The position numbers and the translations under genes are program-made. From the NCBI GenBank assembly GCA_019188255.1, contig JAETXT010000004.1, positions 620,001-684,000 of the forward strand: a DNA stretch of 64,000 nt. Direction: 5' to 3'. The notes under the pieces are model-generated. The model did not search any database. It was not told the origin of the DNA and saw only the letters and a program-made list of their open reading frames with translations. The stretch is from Verticillium longisporum. Its lineage: Eukaryota > Ascomycota > Sordariomycetes > Glomerellales > Plectosphaerellaceae. Of the stretch, positions 10,396 to 21,666 are shown piece after piece; the first letter of the stretch is position 1; each line of letters begins with the position of its first letter.

Positions 10396-13258
10396 TTAAA
10401 TCATCTCAGATCCGTCACTGGCAAGCTTCACAATAACAACTTCCTCCTTGTTCTTGCTGCCATTCTTCAGGGCTTTCTTCTTCATCCGAGCCTCGCGGAA
10501 GCTCAGGTATGCTTCAAGACCGATGATAGAGGACCCTAGAGCAAATGGTGTCGATAGGCCGAAGCCTACACTGAGTGCAATGTCGAAGGGAATGATCTGC
10601 GTCAGGCAAAGCGCAACGGAGCTGAGGTCTGCGAAGCCAGTCATGGCTGAAGCCACGGCTAAAAACAGGAAAAGCTGATTGACAATGCCCCGGACATTGG
10701 GGAGGCTGAAAAGGCCTTGGGGGAGATGATCGCGGATGCTCTGAGGCGGCGATATGACCTTGACAAAAATGTGAAGCGCCACTGCTCCGATTCCCACCAG
10801 CGTTGTGATAAGACTGATGATCTATTTGGTGTTAGTTGAGGTGAGAAAGCTTGAGGAGGTGACTGAAACTTACTCCATGGGCGGTGCGGAAGTGGCGCGT
10901 GTTGCCATAGAGGACGACGCCGAAAACGAAAACGATAAGAATTGAAGGTGCAATAACAAATAACCACATAATGTTGTTCCACTTGGGAATCTTAGGCAGA
11001 ATATGAGGAAGGTTGGCTTTATGCAACAGATTTCGCACGCTCTCGAGGCCGAGCGCGATGGGTAGAACGTTGACGAAGGCAACAGTGGCAAACAAAACTG
11101 TAACGGAAAAGTAAGCAATAATGTGCAAGGATAGCCGGGGTTTGGAATACTGACTATGGATGACAATGAAGGCAATCCAGGCGGCCAGCTTCATGCCATT
11201 AATCTCGATGCCATTGACGGCGCCAAGTATGTTATTGCCGAAGCTTTCACGAATGACGCCGCCATCAATGTTGTACGTGTTCCCCTCGTTCTTGATCTTG
11301 ATGATCCCCGTAGGAATTACCTGCCGAATCGTTTTTGTAGTATTATCATTGTTCAGAGAGCCTGTCGAGATGGTCTTGCTTCGAAGCAAGCCGAGCAAGA
11401 TGTTGCCGAGGCCACCACCCACGCCCTGGCAGGTCAGGGCATCAATGCCCCCTTGAGCCGCTGACGAAACAGTCTGCGCGTTTATGATGACAGACAGGTT
11501 GAAACCTTTTGACGTGTCAACGTTGACAGAGGGGTCCTGTCGGGAGGCTAGCCCGGGGCCCCTGCGCAAACGTGTCGGGAGGGAGGGCATATCGCCGGGA
11601 GTCGGTGTTGCCGGGACTTGCATGTCTGGGGTTGGGCTCCTGGGCGCCGGTGCAGCTGGAGGAGGCACGGCGACCGCCGGGGTGCCCGTAGGGTTGGCGA
11701 TGAGCATTGAAACCAGCAGAACACCTTGACCGCCGATGCCAGCACCAAGGCCAGCTGCAGCACCGCCTATGCCGTCGTCAAATTGAACTTTCGTAGGGGG
11801 CATGGCGTCCATGGGCACATTTCCTGTCTGTGTGTTGGAGCTAAAATCGGCCAGGGCTTGGACGCCTCCCATGCCTTGGATGGTGTCGCCTGCACCTTGC
11901 AGCAGACCACTGGCAAAGCCTTGAGCAACACGGCTGATCTCAACACTCTGCCCGTTGATGGAAATGGTACTCGGGATGCCACCGGCATTGTTGGCAGGAG
12001 GCTGCATGCCCATGGAACCGCCAAGCATGCCGGCTAGCTTTGAAGCAGTACCATTTTGCAAGAAGCTAGCCGTCAGCTCCTTAGTGAAGGTCTGCGAAAC
12101 ACCGAGGATGTCGATTGCGCCATCGGGCATCTGGCGCATGGCAACAGGCATACTTGCCTGAAGGCCGAGGCCAACGGCTGCACCTTCTCCCAGACCTCTG
12201 CCGATGCCGGCGGCGGCGTCTGGAAGATTCTTCATGATGGCAGCCGTGTTATTGGGATTGTTCAGTGAGCCAATAATGGCTTTTGTGTCGATATTTGAGG
12301 TAACCGATTGCGTCAAGCCGAAGCCAAGGGTACCAGCGATATTGGCGATGCTTGTTTCATTGCTGACCATCAACATGGGCGCTGCGGGATTGAGATTGAG
12401 GCCAGCAACAGTACCATTTCCTAGGCCCTGAGCGAGTGACATGACGAGGGACTGCACATCAATGCCAGAAGCGAGGGAGGAAACGTTGACAGCGCCAAGC
12501 AGGCTCGAGGTAAGGCCAACGCCCAGATTCTGAATGGTCGGGTTCAAGCCCGTGGCTTCCATCTTGTTATCAGACGCCACCTTGGCAGCGATCTGTGTTG
12601 TCCGTTCGGCTGTCGAGATGTTGAGTCCCTGGGCCGCGCCGGCCCCAACACCGATGCCCAAGAACAGGCCCGCCCCGGAGGCATCTGCAGCGAGGCTACT
12701 TCCTATGTTACTCAAGCCACCGGAGACAAGTTTGCCCAGGCCGTCCATCAAACCTCCAGCTCCGGGGGTGGCATCTCCGCCACCACCGATTAGATTGCCG
12801 AGGGAAGGCAGCTGTCGCTTCTCAATAGCGGAGGCTTCGCTTTCGGGGATGCTACGAAGCATTTTGGAACGATAGGCCTGCAGAACCTCGGTTGCCTCGT
12901 GCAGTTCAGGAGATGCGTAACGGGTCGCCAAAATGTTGGACATGTCCGCAGTGAAGTCGACCATGGCGAGAATGCTTCGCCGAAGTTTGATATCGTTTTC
13001 CAGAGCTTGGGCAGTCTCTGGCGTGACAAAGTCGTCTAGGGCCGTTTTCCTTGACGCTGTATAAGTGGTGTCCAAGTTTCTCATAGCCTCTCGCGGGAAG
13101 TACTGCGTCAGGATCTCTCGGCAGACGCCGAAGACAGAGAGAATAAGCAGAAGTCCGATGAACTTGTTCGTTGTAGTTGCACTTTTCCTTCCCGCTGACA
13201 GCTTGGTGGATAACTCGGAGGGCTCTTCGGCCACGGATTTTGAGATGGTGAATTCCAT
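10396..13258 (-). CDS. Large glycine-rich repeat membrane protein, unknown
   Basis: The coding sequence is complement(join(10396..10821, 10874..13258)), 936 aa. It has one 52-nt intron with a CTAAC branch site. A single hydrophobic helix (about 31-47) is followed by a soluble stretch ending at a Lys-Arg pair (IEKRQLP). Next comes a long region (about 150-570) of imperfect repeats in which segments like LGxGLTxSxxG and GLGxGAAxGL alternate with Asn/Ser-rich linkers, plus a Pro-rich spacer. The C-terminal 270 residues hold about five membrane helices. Histidines in FIVIHSQ, LSLHIIAY, RTAHGIIS and VALHIFV are placed rather like the heme ligands of cytochrome b561-type domains, but the resemblance is weak. 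The tail ends in a Lys-rich segment. I do not recognise the repeat region, and function is unknown. Confidence 0.75.
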
Positions 13259-16200
13259 CGTGATTTAAAAATAATGGAGAAGATCGCCCGCGATAAGAGT
13301 CCTGCTCTAGGAAGAAATGCACAAGTCTGACTAGCAGGCAATTATAAACAAGCTGGATGCGAGACTGGGGATTGAAAAGTCCATCTTGAACAACAGAGAG
13401 AGATTTTGAGAGATGGGTAGAGTGAAGGGGCTATGGCCATATATCTGCCAAGAAGTTTTGGTAGGCTACAATATGTCAAGTTGAAGCCGGGCGTGGAATT
13501 CGGCCCAAGTGTCTCGGTCCACTTCACTCGTCACGAACATCATTGGGGATTACCACCGGGTCAGGGAGGTTCCATACCAAAGACAGAGACTGGTTCGCGA
13601 AGAGGACCACACCATGGAGGGTAGACGACATCCTGTGATTGGCCTGAGCCATACGGCAGGGCCCGACGACGAAAGAGACCACCATATCGGGTAGGGCCCG
13701 TGGTGGATACATTGCGGAGACTTGGAACAGCGGCAAAATTGAGATAACAACTCCTATTCGCACAGAAGGCCGGTTGAAGCATCATGAAGCCATGAGATGA
13801 GGGCTGAGAGTCGGAGATTGCTGAGAGAGAGGTCGGAGTGGCGTGCCGTCTGATGTCCTTGGAAGACCGTATTGTTTCTGTAGGGAATTCATGGTAGAGA
13901 GGGCTATCCCGTAGCCTGTGTGGGTAACCGATGCCTGTGTTACCAGAGAATTCTTGATGTGCTCAGTGGTTGATTGGTGATGGAAAGTTTCATTAGTTAG
14001 GATGACGTCTCAGAACAACAGGAGTTCTGGTTAGGCCAAGGCTGTGGTTTGTAGGGCCTCGATGGCGGTGGTGGGGCACGTCTGTCGCAGAAAAGCACAG
14101 CCTGTCAAGACGAAGCAGCCCGAGTTTCTGAGCATCACAGGTCGGCCACTGCGCACGCCCGGACTCATATTTGTTTCCCGACTTTACTCTTCTAGGTAAC
14201 CACTTCATGGTTGAGTGGAGACCGCGAATCAGAGCGGCTAACCTGGATACGTTCTGAGGCCTCCCTCGCCGGCGCCAAAATCAGTCTTATACAACACACA
14301 GAAGTCTTTGTTCGTCGACCATGATGAAGAACTCATGCCTCGAGTCTCGGGATACGTCTGTCCCCTCGACAAAATGGTATCCCTCGCTTGTGCGCGCCCA
14401 AGCCTGGAAGTAGTGCTGTAGCTGCGTGACCGTGGCGCCTTCAAAGGCAGGGTCCTCGATAAAGTCGAAATCCATCGTTTTCGCGATAGAGGGTGTGTCG
14501 GATTTAGCGATATCCTTACAAAGCTCGTCTACGATATGGCTCTTGATTTCCTCTCAGCGCGGGTCGAATTCTGATGCGTAACAGCTCCGACAGACGACCC
14601 AGCCCCATTTTCTGTCGCCTTCTGATTGAATCCTTGCTTCAGGTGAGAGATGATCCCACTCCACGGAACTCATGGGTTCAAGCGCTTCGTTTGGAATGGG
14701 CTGCAGCGACGATGGTGATGATGAGGATGTGAACGGTTGGTCGTAGTAGCATGCGGGGCATGTTGAATGCGATGTTGGTCGGTGAGCTACTGATGGTCGA
14801 TAGATGGTAAGGAGCGAAGACTGCGAAGAGATTACTCGATTGGAAGATAATTGAATCAGATGATGACGATCATGGATTTATCTTGCGATGAATCGCGATG
14901 GCTAAGCTTTCGGCTGCATAAAGGGCGAGTAAGTCACAGTTGCTTGCGGGATATGATGTGAAAGATGATTGGGGATTGTTGCAGGACCAAGAGGTGTGAT
15001 TAAGTAGAAGTACCCTAGGTACGCAGGCACGACCTTGGTCGTGCTCCGCTTTGCTTGGACATAAGGGGTTTTCCAGACTGTCGGGTTGAACTTGAGACCC
15101 GTGCTTATCAGCTGTAACCTCCTCTGAAAGCTTTGGATATGGCTTCACGCAACGGAAAAGAGGATGCACTTAAAGTGGAACTCAAGATTAAGAAAAAGGC
15201 GCTTTCCCAGAGTCTACAGGTGTTAGATACCAACAGGCACACCCTATCGAGAAGAAGGGGGCGATGGAATGTAATGCAAGTGTGGCCAGGGATAACGTGG
15301 CCTCTGTGCATGATTCGACTCAAAACAGAACCTGCGTGCCGCCACCGGCCGGCAAACGCATTGCCGTGGATTGTCCTTTCATTCCCACTGTTGCCCTGGA
15401 CCATGGGAAGTTGGATGACGCCTGACAGAAGCCGGCTAAGGGTTCAAGTTGCTACGGTAGCTGAACGTACTCAAGCAAGGATGCGACGATGTCGCAGGAA
15501 GGGCGCAAGGCGCGGTCCCCCCGAGGAAATGTGTGCCGCCTAGACCGTGACATAGATTATGTGGTTCGTCCGGCTTTGTAAAATGGCCTCTCAAAGACTA
15601 TCCTTTGTTTTGTTGAGCCGCTTTGTGCAGCGTTTTTCTGGTCGATCGGTCGAGTCATGCTGGCGTACAGCACGAGAATTCAAGGCTGGGCACGGGAACA
15701 ACCAAGCTTTACGCATCGCCTTCGTCGGGTCAGACCGGACGTGCTAGCGGTTGACTGAAGAACAGCCGATTCTTGGTGGCGTTTATTGTTTATTCAGCAT
15801 GATGCTTGGTCAAGTCACCGCATCCGCGACATCGCTACGCCGGTCAATTGCATCCGGTGCGCTGCGCCGTCCTACCTCCGTAGTCTCCGGACATGCCGTC
15901 GGAGATGTCGCTCACATTGTGGCCAGCTCGAGAGAAGGAAAAGAGTCTGCCCAAGCTTTGATAGTGACATAAGAAATATGACAGACGGAATGTCATACAT
16001 TGCAAAAGCGAGAGACAAGAGTGGTGCAGCCTGACGACGCCCAGACATGACAGCAAGCGGGATCCTCTTTTTGCCCCTCCAGCCCCCCCGTACCCGACGC
16101 GTCCGACACCAGCAGGCTTTGCATCAACGAAAGAGGAAAACCATGGTTCATGATCTTCTAGAAGGCTTCTGAACTGTGAGACCCCAGTAGAGCTAGTCCT

Positions 16201-17210
16201 CAAGCATCGACAGCGTCGGAGTGGCTCGGAGTCGTGGGGCACTAATTACGTACAGCCTTACGGAATTTCGGCACTGGTTACTAGGGGCGGAACAGATCCA
16301 GGGCAGCCTATGGGAGGGCATTTGTTCGAAGATCCAAGCCCCAAGTGAGCCTGATCGGGAAACTCGCACCTTGGCCCTGTAATTGATGTCGAAGAGCCTC
16401 ACTTCTTGGCCCGACGACATCCATCACAAAGGAAGAAAGACAAGCTATTCTCAGGAACGGGATCAGATGTTGCTGTTTGAGGCACCTGGTGCCAGGACTC
16501 AGGCCGCCGATTATGGATTTAAGATACTGACTCGACCCTGAGCAACAAAAAAGACGCACGCATCTATGGCCACGGTGATGAGCACCCCCGACGAGCATCC
16601 GCCCCATCTGGTCCGTTCACTGCGTCCACACACCATTATCGTATGTCACAATATCCACACTATTACCCTTTTTTACCCTTCTTTTACCCTCACAAAACTC
16701 TGCATCCTCGTCCAAGGGCCCCAGTTGCATCAGATGACGATGGCTTCCCGAAACGTCGCACGCACGCGTCTGCCTCGTGCCCTGGTGAATAACGGGCAGA
16801 ATACTCCCATTTTTGCCTTTGGGGTCATACCAACTTTGCGGAGAACCCGCGATGGCTTGCGTCTCCCCCGCACCCATCGCCATCTGAGCCGGCAACGGAG
16901 CAAAGCTTACTTACTCTTATCTGTGGATGCGGTTCTGTGAGGCGTGAAACCTGGTCTCGATGGACCTGGGCCTGACCCACGACTGTAGTGCTAATCGGCC
17001 TCACCCCGGGGTCTCCGCGTTTGCCACCTATATGTAAAGCCCGCCCTTCCCTTTGATCCAGATGTTGTCTCCTTTCCAACAACTCACCGCTGCTTTTGTC
17101 CTTCTTCAACCAAGCCTTCTTCATAATACTTCCGTGAGCCCTATCTCAACATACGGCTGCGGAACCAACACACTCTAATCATTCACGTTTATCCTCCTTT
17201 GACCGACAAT
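13259..17210. other. Gene-poor interval (~4 kb)
   Basis: The only coding-like signal is a decayed frame at 14287-14850 on the minus strand. A TATATG box near 17029 lies upstream of the amino acid transporter. The many short frames elsewhere are unconvincing. Confidence 0.5.
14287..14850 (-). pseudogene. Decayed CxxC...CxxC reading frame
   Basis: One minus-strand frame is protein-like over about 180 codons but is broken by an in-frame TGA at 14554-14556. Upstream of the stop it encodes CPAC (14749-14760) and, 53 residues on, CRSC (14581-14592), a paired CxxC arrangement usual for zinc binding. Downstream it continues as EEIKSHIVDELCKDI and MDFDFIEDPAFEG, ending at a stop at 14287. An overlapping frame continues another 20 codons past that end to 14238. 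There is no in-frame ATG at the 5' side. An undetected intron could rescue part of it; decay seems likelier. The family is not recognised. Confidence 0.35.
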
Positions 17211-18746
17211 ATGGACCACGACGAGATTGTTCAATCGCGCTACGCCGATGCCAACAGCGAGAAGAAGGCTCAAGACGTTAAGCAGGCCGAGGACAGCGAA
17301 AAGATGGCACAGGAGGAAGCCATCGCGCCTCAATTCTCCCGAGGCGCGCCCTTCGGCGAGGTCGTCGGCGAGGTCACCGACCTCAACCGTGCCGACCTGG
17401 AGAAGCAGAAGGCCGCCGAAGGCTCGGCACATTTCCACCGACTCGGCTGGAAGCGCCTTACCATTGTCCTCATCGTTGAGGCCATCGCCCTCGGCAGTCT
17501 CAGCATCCCCTCTGCGTTTGCGACTCTCGGCATGGTCGCCGGTGTCATTCTCTGTGTCGGTCTCGGTCTTGTTGCCATCTACACCAGCTATGTCGTTGGT
17601 CAGGTCAAGCTCAAGTACCCTCACGTCTCACACTATGCTGATGCTGGTCGCCTCATCATGGGTCGCTTCGGCTACGAGCTCGTCGGTGCCATGTTCGTCC
17701 TGCAGCTAACGTTTCTCGTCGGATCGCACTGTCTGACGGGCACCATCGCCTTTCTCAATCTGACAGAAAACGGCGCTTGCTCCCTGGTGTTCGGCGTTGT
17801 CTCGGCCATTATCCTCCTCATTCTTGCGGTCCCACCTTCGTTCGCCGAGGTAGCCATTCTCGGCTACATCGACTTCGTATCGATCGTCCTCGCCATTGGA
17901 ATTACCATCATCGCGACCGGTGTCCAGCGCGGCGACATCACGACGGCTGCCTGGTCTGCCTGGCCCAAGGAGAGCATCACATTCGCCGAGGCCTTCATCG
18001 CCATCACCAACATTGTGTTCGCCTACAGCTTCGCCGTTTGCCAGTTCTCCTTCATGGACGAAATGCACACCCCCAAGGACTACGTCAAGTCGATCTGGGC
18101 CCTCGGCATCATCGAGATTTTCATTTACACTCTCACCGGCGCCCTGATCTACGCCTTCGTGGGCCAGGAGGTCCGCTCGCCGGCCCTTTTGTCCGCCGGC
18201 CCCACCGTCTCCAAGATTGCCTTTGGCGTCGCGCTTCCCGTCATCTTCATTTCCGGCTCAATTAACACCACCGTTGTTGGTCGCTACATTCATGGACGCA
18301 TGTACAAGGATTCAATTGTCCGCTACATCAACACCAAGATGGGCTGGATCACTTGGCTGGCGCTCATCACCGTCATCACCGTTATCGCGTGGATTATCGC
18401 GGAGGCCATTCCCTTCTTCTCCGAGCTCCTGTCCATCAGCTCGTCTCTCTTCATCTCCGGGTTCACCTTCTACTTCCCCGCCATCATGTGGTTCATGCTG
18501 ATCAAGGAGGGCAAGTGGAACGCCAAGGAGAACCTTCTCAAGTCTGCGGGTAACGGCCTGGCGTTTGTCATTGGTATCGTCGTGCTGGTTTGCGGTACCT
18601 ACGCCAGTATCGAGGAAATTGTAAGTTTTCGTCACCCAACCTGATAAGTGTGGCGGGATTCAAATGCTAATCATAATCTTTCACAGAACCTGAAGTTCCG
18701 CAATGGCACTGTTAGCAGCCCCTTCAGCTGCGCCCCCTTGGCTTGA
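17211..18746 (+). CDS. Neutral amino acid permease (Mtr-type, AAAP family)
   Basis: The coding sequence is join(17211..18620, 18687..18746), 489 aa, with one 66-nt intron near the 3' end. An acidic soluble N-terminus (about 80 aa) with FGEVVGEVTDLNRADLEKQK is followed by the HRLGWKRLTIVLIVEAIALGS start of the transporter core and about 11 membrane helices. The last exon adds the family-typical NLKFRNGTVSSPFSC tail, which supports the intron. Close relatives such as Neurospora Mtr (N system) import neutral aliphatic and aromatic amino acids with protons at the plasma membrane. The ATG at 17211 is the first in frame. A TATATG element lies about 180 bp upstream. Substrate is inferred from family only. 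Confidence 0.92.
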
Positions 18747-19051
18747 GCGATACGACCTTTATGATAGCTGTATATGTTATGTAGCGTCAATTAACGATTC
18801 CCCCTGTTTGTACACCTTTCAATTTTCGAAAGAAAACCTTCCATGTCGTTTCTTGTGTGGCTGCTCTTGTGGTGAATCATCCTGTCGGGATTAAGCTTCG
18901 ACGAGTAAACAAACTTCCGCCTATCGGCCAATGCATGTCGTAACGATTTGCTCATTCAAAGCGTGTCCTATCTCGCGGTATTGCCCCTCGGAGATCCTCC
19001 CTCTGTGCATCTTTTCATTACCAGGTCCGCCGCAGTCCCGCCATACGCAAC
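18747..19051. other. Short intergenic region
   Basis: This holds the transporter 3' UTR and the promoter of the NADAR gene. Nothing else is seen. Confidence 0.5.
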
Positions 19052-19723
19052 ATGACCAATCAAACGGTCGTCGGCGAAAGGCCCGATGACACCAGAAGCG
19101 AGGACTTCTTATTCTTCTACATGCCCGATGCGTTGCATGGCGAGTTTTGCCAGTGGTATCCTTCCATTTTCGAAGTCTCAAGGGCGGTGATCCAAGATCT
19201 CGTGGGGAATGGCTTGGCAACTGAAGTGGCGGGAAGCGTCGATTCGACATCTGGGGTCCCTACCATGATCAAATTCAACTGCGCCGAACAATTCATGATG
19301 CTTTGCAAGGCAGCTCGCTTCAGCGACTACGATCGCCAGCGTCGAATTATGGCACCGGATAGCCCGAAAGAACAGAAGAGACTGGCAAAGCTGACCGTCA
19401 ACTTTACGGAAGCACGGTGGGACGAGGTGAAGAGTCAGGTCGTCGAAGCTGGCAACTTGGCCAAGTTCAATCAGAACATCCAGCTCCAGAGGAAGCTGTT
19501 GGCAACAGGCGACAGGATACTCTGTGAAGCGGCATCCAGAGATCGCGTGTGGGGAATCGGGTATACGGCTAAGCATGCAATGTCGCAAAGAAAGCATTGG
19601 GGGGAGAACCGGCTGGGGAAAGCTTTGATGGCCGTCAGGACACGACTTCGTGAAGCCGAGGAAGAGCAGAGACGCGTCGAAAGGCCGTGGGAGTACGAGG
19701 TCTCTAGAGTGACTGGCACTTGA
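19052..19723 (+). CDS. NADAR-domain protein (YbiA-like, DUF1768)
   Basis: This is a 223-aa intronless gene. The N-terminal FLFFYMPDALHGEFCQWYPS segment, the central FNCAEQFMMLCKAARFSD motif, then FTEARWDEVK, FNQNIQLQRKLLATGD and RDRVWGIGY appear in the canonical order of the NADAR superfamily (NAD- and ADP-ribose-associated). Bacterial and plant relatives act as N-glycosidases on riboflavin-pathway intermediates, and some remove ADP-ribose from nucleic acid bases. The catalytic-type Glu in the CAEQ motif and the WGIG motif are kept, so the fold should be functional. The C-terminus has a basic, charged helix (REAEEEQRRVERPW). No signal peptide is visible. The actual fungal substrate is not established. 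Confidence 0.88.
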   Translation: MTNQTVVGERPDDTRSEDFLFFYMPDALHGEFCQWYPSIFEVSRAVIQDLVGNGLATEVAGSVDSTSGVPTMIKFNCAEQFMMLCKAARFSDYDRQRRIMAPDSPKEQKRLAKLTVNFTEARWDEVKSQVVEAGNLAKFNQNIQLQRKLLATGDRILCEAASRDRVWGIGYTAKHAMSQRKHWGENRLGKALMAVRTRLREAEEEQRRVERPWEYEVSRVTGT

Positions 19724-19919
19724 GAGGTATTTTTTCAATTTGCCTTTTTGTCATTTGCTCACCGAAGCCAAGGAAAAGGGCCGCGATCGGATACTTCGAA
19801 TTTAGGCAGTCCATTTTGCAAGCTTTATCAATTTTGAGCTTGAAATATGATATCTCTTGTCCAGAATTAAATCAAGCCGCGTCGAGATTGAGCCTCAAGG
19901 CGCCGTCAAGGCCTTTGAT

Positions 19920-21666
19920 TTAGTAGGCATAGAAAACAGTCGTCTCATCTTCCGATTGCCGGATCTTCTCATTCTCCTGCTTCAGCCAGTACCGCATGCC
20001 CCACGCGCCAGCTGCCACCAGAATGCTTAGAGCAGCACTCGTCGACATGGCCATCGTGTAACGAGGCTCGTCAGACTCAGGCCACAGGTACGGCGTCCAA
20101 ATGAAACTTGCGACAGCCAAGCAGTTAACGATGGAAAGAGAACAAGCCTTCTTCTCTCTTGTTTGCGAGCAAGTTGCCGACACCCATCCGAGGATAATCG
20201 AGTTACAAGAGTAGGTACCCACGGAGAAGGCGCACATGGCAACTAATGCACCGAATTAGCCTTCTGTCCACGCTACTAAATGTAGCCCATGGATGTGAAC
20301 GGGATTGGAAGTGTTTAGGAGCTGGTATGAAGAGGGTTGGCACCCACGGTAGGGGGGGGGGGTGTCATACAATACCGGGCGCCGGTGTTTAGGGTTGCAC
20401 AGCCTAAGACGAACCCAAAGACAGCGATCGCCTTTCCTATGGTAATGTGCCTGTCAAGGTCAGCAAGGCAACAGGAGACTTCGACAGCAATTTAGCTCAC
20501 CATGTGCGTTCATTGTATCTGCCAGATGACCACGACCAAGCGATCGAGATAAAGCCTGCAATGAGATACGGCGGGCACGTAAGAACAAGAGTAATGGTTT
20601 GGTTGAATCCAAGTGTGCGAATGGCAGTGGGAAAGAAGTTCTTGAATCCGTTCGCTCCGAGATGGCCGTGCTGCATCGCCACAAACAGCCAGACCTTTGG
20701 ATCCTTGGCTGCATCCAGAATGCCTGACCAGGTGGTAGTCTGGCCCTTGTTTGCCACAGTATCCTCTTGGGTTCTTTCATGAGCTAGCTTGCGCTCCTCT
20801 GGTGTCAGCCATTTCGTGCTGAGGGGCTCGTCAGGAAGGATGAAGAAGGCCGCGAGAGCGACGATGAGCGTTGCGGCGCCTTGGATGATGAAGAGCCATT
20901 GCCAACACGAGATGCCGGCCTCCAAAATGTTAGCAATCTTTCAAACCCCAATCGAGAGTTATGCTTACCATGCCGTGCATCTCAAAGATGCCTAGCGCAA
21001 TCAAACCGGCAAATGCCGTCGCAAGGATGTTGCCGGTGTAAAGAATTGAAATGCGCGTGGCTAATTCTTTTCGCGTGTAAAAGGTAGCCAGGATGTAGAG
21101 GGCACCTGGATAGTAAGGAGCCTCAGTGATACCCAGGAAGAAACGGGTCAGCAGCAGGCCAGTGTAGTTACGAGCAATCGCCGTGAGCCCGCTGATGATG
21201 GCCCATACCGTCATGCATGAGGCCATCCATATGCTAGGCCGAATTCGTGTGACCACCATGTTGGCTGGGATGCCGACGATGACGTAACCGACGAACAGGA
21301 TGGACACGCATGTTTGGTATTGTGATCCTGTGAGGTTCAGGTCCTCCTCGAGAGTATTGAGTTTCGCAAGGGCAATGGCGTTTCGATCCTAGTGTTTAGA
21401 CGTTAGCTTCAGTCTTTCTGCACGGGTCGAGTACTGCCATAAGATTGTGCTCGTACAAGATAGTTCAACCAATACATCAGCCAAAGGATAGGCATGATCC
21501 ACCAGTCCAGTTTGCGGACAAGTGCGATCTCGCGGGGGTCGGTTTTCTCGCGGGCCCCGGAGTAGTCCCGACGTTCTTCGACTTCACTCTTCAGGACATT
21601 CTCGGTGTGGATGGGAGATAGCACAGCGCCATCTCCAGACTTTGCGGGCTGGATCGTCGGAGACAT
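19920..21666 (-). CDS. MFS permease, Dal5/allantoate (anion:cation symporter) type
   Basis: The coding sequence is complement(join(19920..20242, 20371..20450, 20501..20919, 20969..21388, 21457..21666)), 483 aa, with introns of 128, 50, 49 and 68 nt. Order of signals: cytosolic N-terminus, KLDWWIMPILWLMYWLNYLDRNAIA in helix 1, then VGYVIVGIPANMVVTR, RFFLGITEAPYYPGALYIL (family signature), WQWLFIIQGAAT, an IL-P-DEPLSTKWLTPEE loop, the C-terminal six helices beginning after KDPKVW, and YFAMCAFSVGTYSCNSIILGW reconstructed across the last intron. Relatives move allantoate, nicotinate, pantothenate, biotin and similar organic anions. The last intron contains an 11-base C run on the coding strand. 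Substrate is unknown. Confidence 0.88.

Noticed and set aside
14640..14770. Short signal-peptide-like frame beginning MPRMLLRP on the minus strand
   Set aside because: Stops after about 27 codons and overlaps the better CxxC-pair frame.
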